Positions 63,737-64,000 of a DNA stretch of 64,000 bases are shown piece after piece. A program made the position numbers and the translations under genes. This DNA is from Actinobacillus minor NM305 (GTDB lineage: Bacteria; Pseudomonadota; Gammaproteobacteria; Enterobacterales; Pasteurellaceae). Position 1 is the stretch's first letter. Each line of letters starts with the position of its first letter. The notes beneath the pieces are model-generated. The model made no database searches, was not told the origin of the DNA, and worked only from the letters and a program-made list of their open reading frames with translations. Location: positions 48,668 to 112,667 of the forward strand of contig NZ_ACQL01000101.1 in the NCBI RefSeq assembly GCF_000175195.1, given 5' to 3'.

Positions 63737-63794
63737 TTTTTTATATTTTTTGCAATTCACAACAATTTATTTTTAACCATTAAGGGGTTTCACA

Positions 63795-64000
63795 ATGTTA
63801 TTTAATGAAATAGTGATATCAATCATTGTATTACTCACATTAAGTTTAATGCGTATTAACGTGGTTATATCACTCATTATTGCTGCTCTTGTATGCGGTG
63901 TAATCGGACACAACGGTGTTGATGGCACTACAGCATTTCAGGCATTAGAAAAAACGATTAAAGCCTTTACCGGCGGTTTAGGTGGTGGTGCTGAAACCGC
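63795..64000 (+). CDS. Start of a Na+/H+ antiporter-family membrane protein (cut by window edge)
   Basis: About 68 codons are visible before the window ends. They start MLFNEIVISIIVLLTLSLMRINVVISLIIAALVCGVIGH with AAGGGG 7 bases before the ATG. Two membrane segments precede AFTGGLGGGAETA, a glycine-rich motif typical of the NhaC-like Na+/H+ antiporter family common in Pasteurellaceae. Some members are annotated as amino-acid transporters, so the substrate is open. Confidence 0.75.
   Translation, partial: MLFNEIVISIIVLLTLSLMRINVVISLIIAALVCGVIGHNGVDGTTAFQALEKTIKAFTGGLGGGAET

Overview
This window is chromosomal DNA from a member of the Pasteurellaceae. The main clue is the repeated 9-mer ACAAGCGGT, often followed by CAAATTT. 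It is the DNA uptake signal of the Actinobacillus pleuropneumoniae / Mannheimia / Bibersteinia / H. ducreyi branch; H. influenzae uses AAGTGCGGT instead. The comABCDE competence operon with a Sxy-type CRP site, AT-rich sequence and Pasteurellaceae-type proteins agree with this. The species cannot be fixed from sequence reading alone. I see no rRNA, tRNA, CRISPR array, prophage or plasmid origin.

Layout. 1-0.9 kb: tandem copies of a small lipoprotein, the first cut by the window edge. 0.9-6.4 kb (minus): a TonB-receptor/ABC importer of the cobalamin or iron-chelate type, with a BRO-N/DinD-like gene inserted in it. 6.6-11 kb: purT behind a PurR box, then an ATP-grasp ligase and two esterases separated by nested REP palindromes. 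11-16.7 kb (minus): dnaE, an AEC permease, and prfB with its programmed frameshift. 16.8-19.2 kb: two tandem glycosyltransferase-TPR genes, one frameshifted. 19.3-27.9 kb (minus): envelope cluster uppS-cdsA-rseP-bamA-skp-lpxD-fabZ-lpxA, without the usual lpxB. 28-31.5 kb: thrS with an anticodon-mimic leader, divergent from a thiosulfate-type importer pair. 31.6-36.9 kb (minus): dam, aroB, aroK, ponA. 37-43.1 kb (plus): comABCDE, nusB, thiL, pgpA and a LysE exporter. 43.3-46.2 kb (minus): a Slam outer-membrane translocon and its probable surface-lipoprotein client, whose promoter spacer is a 14-base homopolymer. 46.4-51 kb: a phosphatase, a pseudouridine synthase, a CorC-like protein and ruvAB. 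51-58.5 kb: an NlpC/P60 hydrolase, nfo, a 271-bp MITE, a TorD chaperone, a lipoprotein, mrp, an OppA-like lipoprotein and ppiD. 58.7-64 kb: a CPA1 antiporter, yciI/yciA/yciB/yciC, yfbV, ttcA and the start of a Na+/H+ antiporter-type gene.

How it fits together. Most genes are core housekeeping: outer-membrane biogenesis (BamA, Skp, Lpx, RseP, PpiD), replication and repair (DnaE, RuvAB, Nfo, Dam), aromatic and thiamine cofactors, and DNA uptake. The variable parts are surface-related or mobile: the Slam/lipoprotein pair, the glycosyltransferases, the BRO gene, the GTAG-REP palindromes and the MITE. The observations most worth following are the homopolymer promoter spacer at the Slam client, the G10 tract inside aroK, the tRNA-Thr anticodon mimic before thrS, the ATP-grasp/esterase trio, and the nested REP elements.
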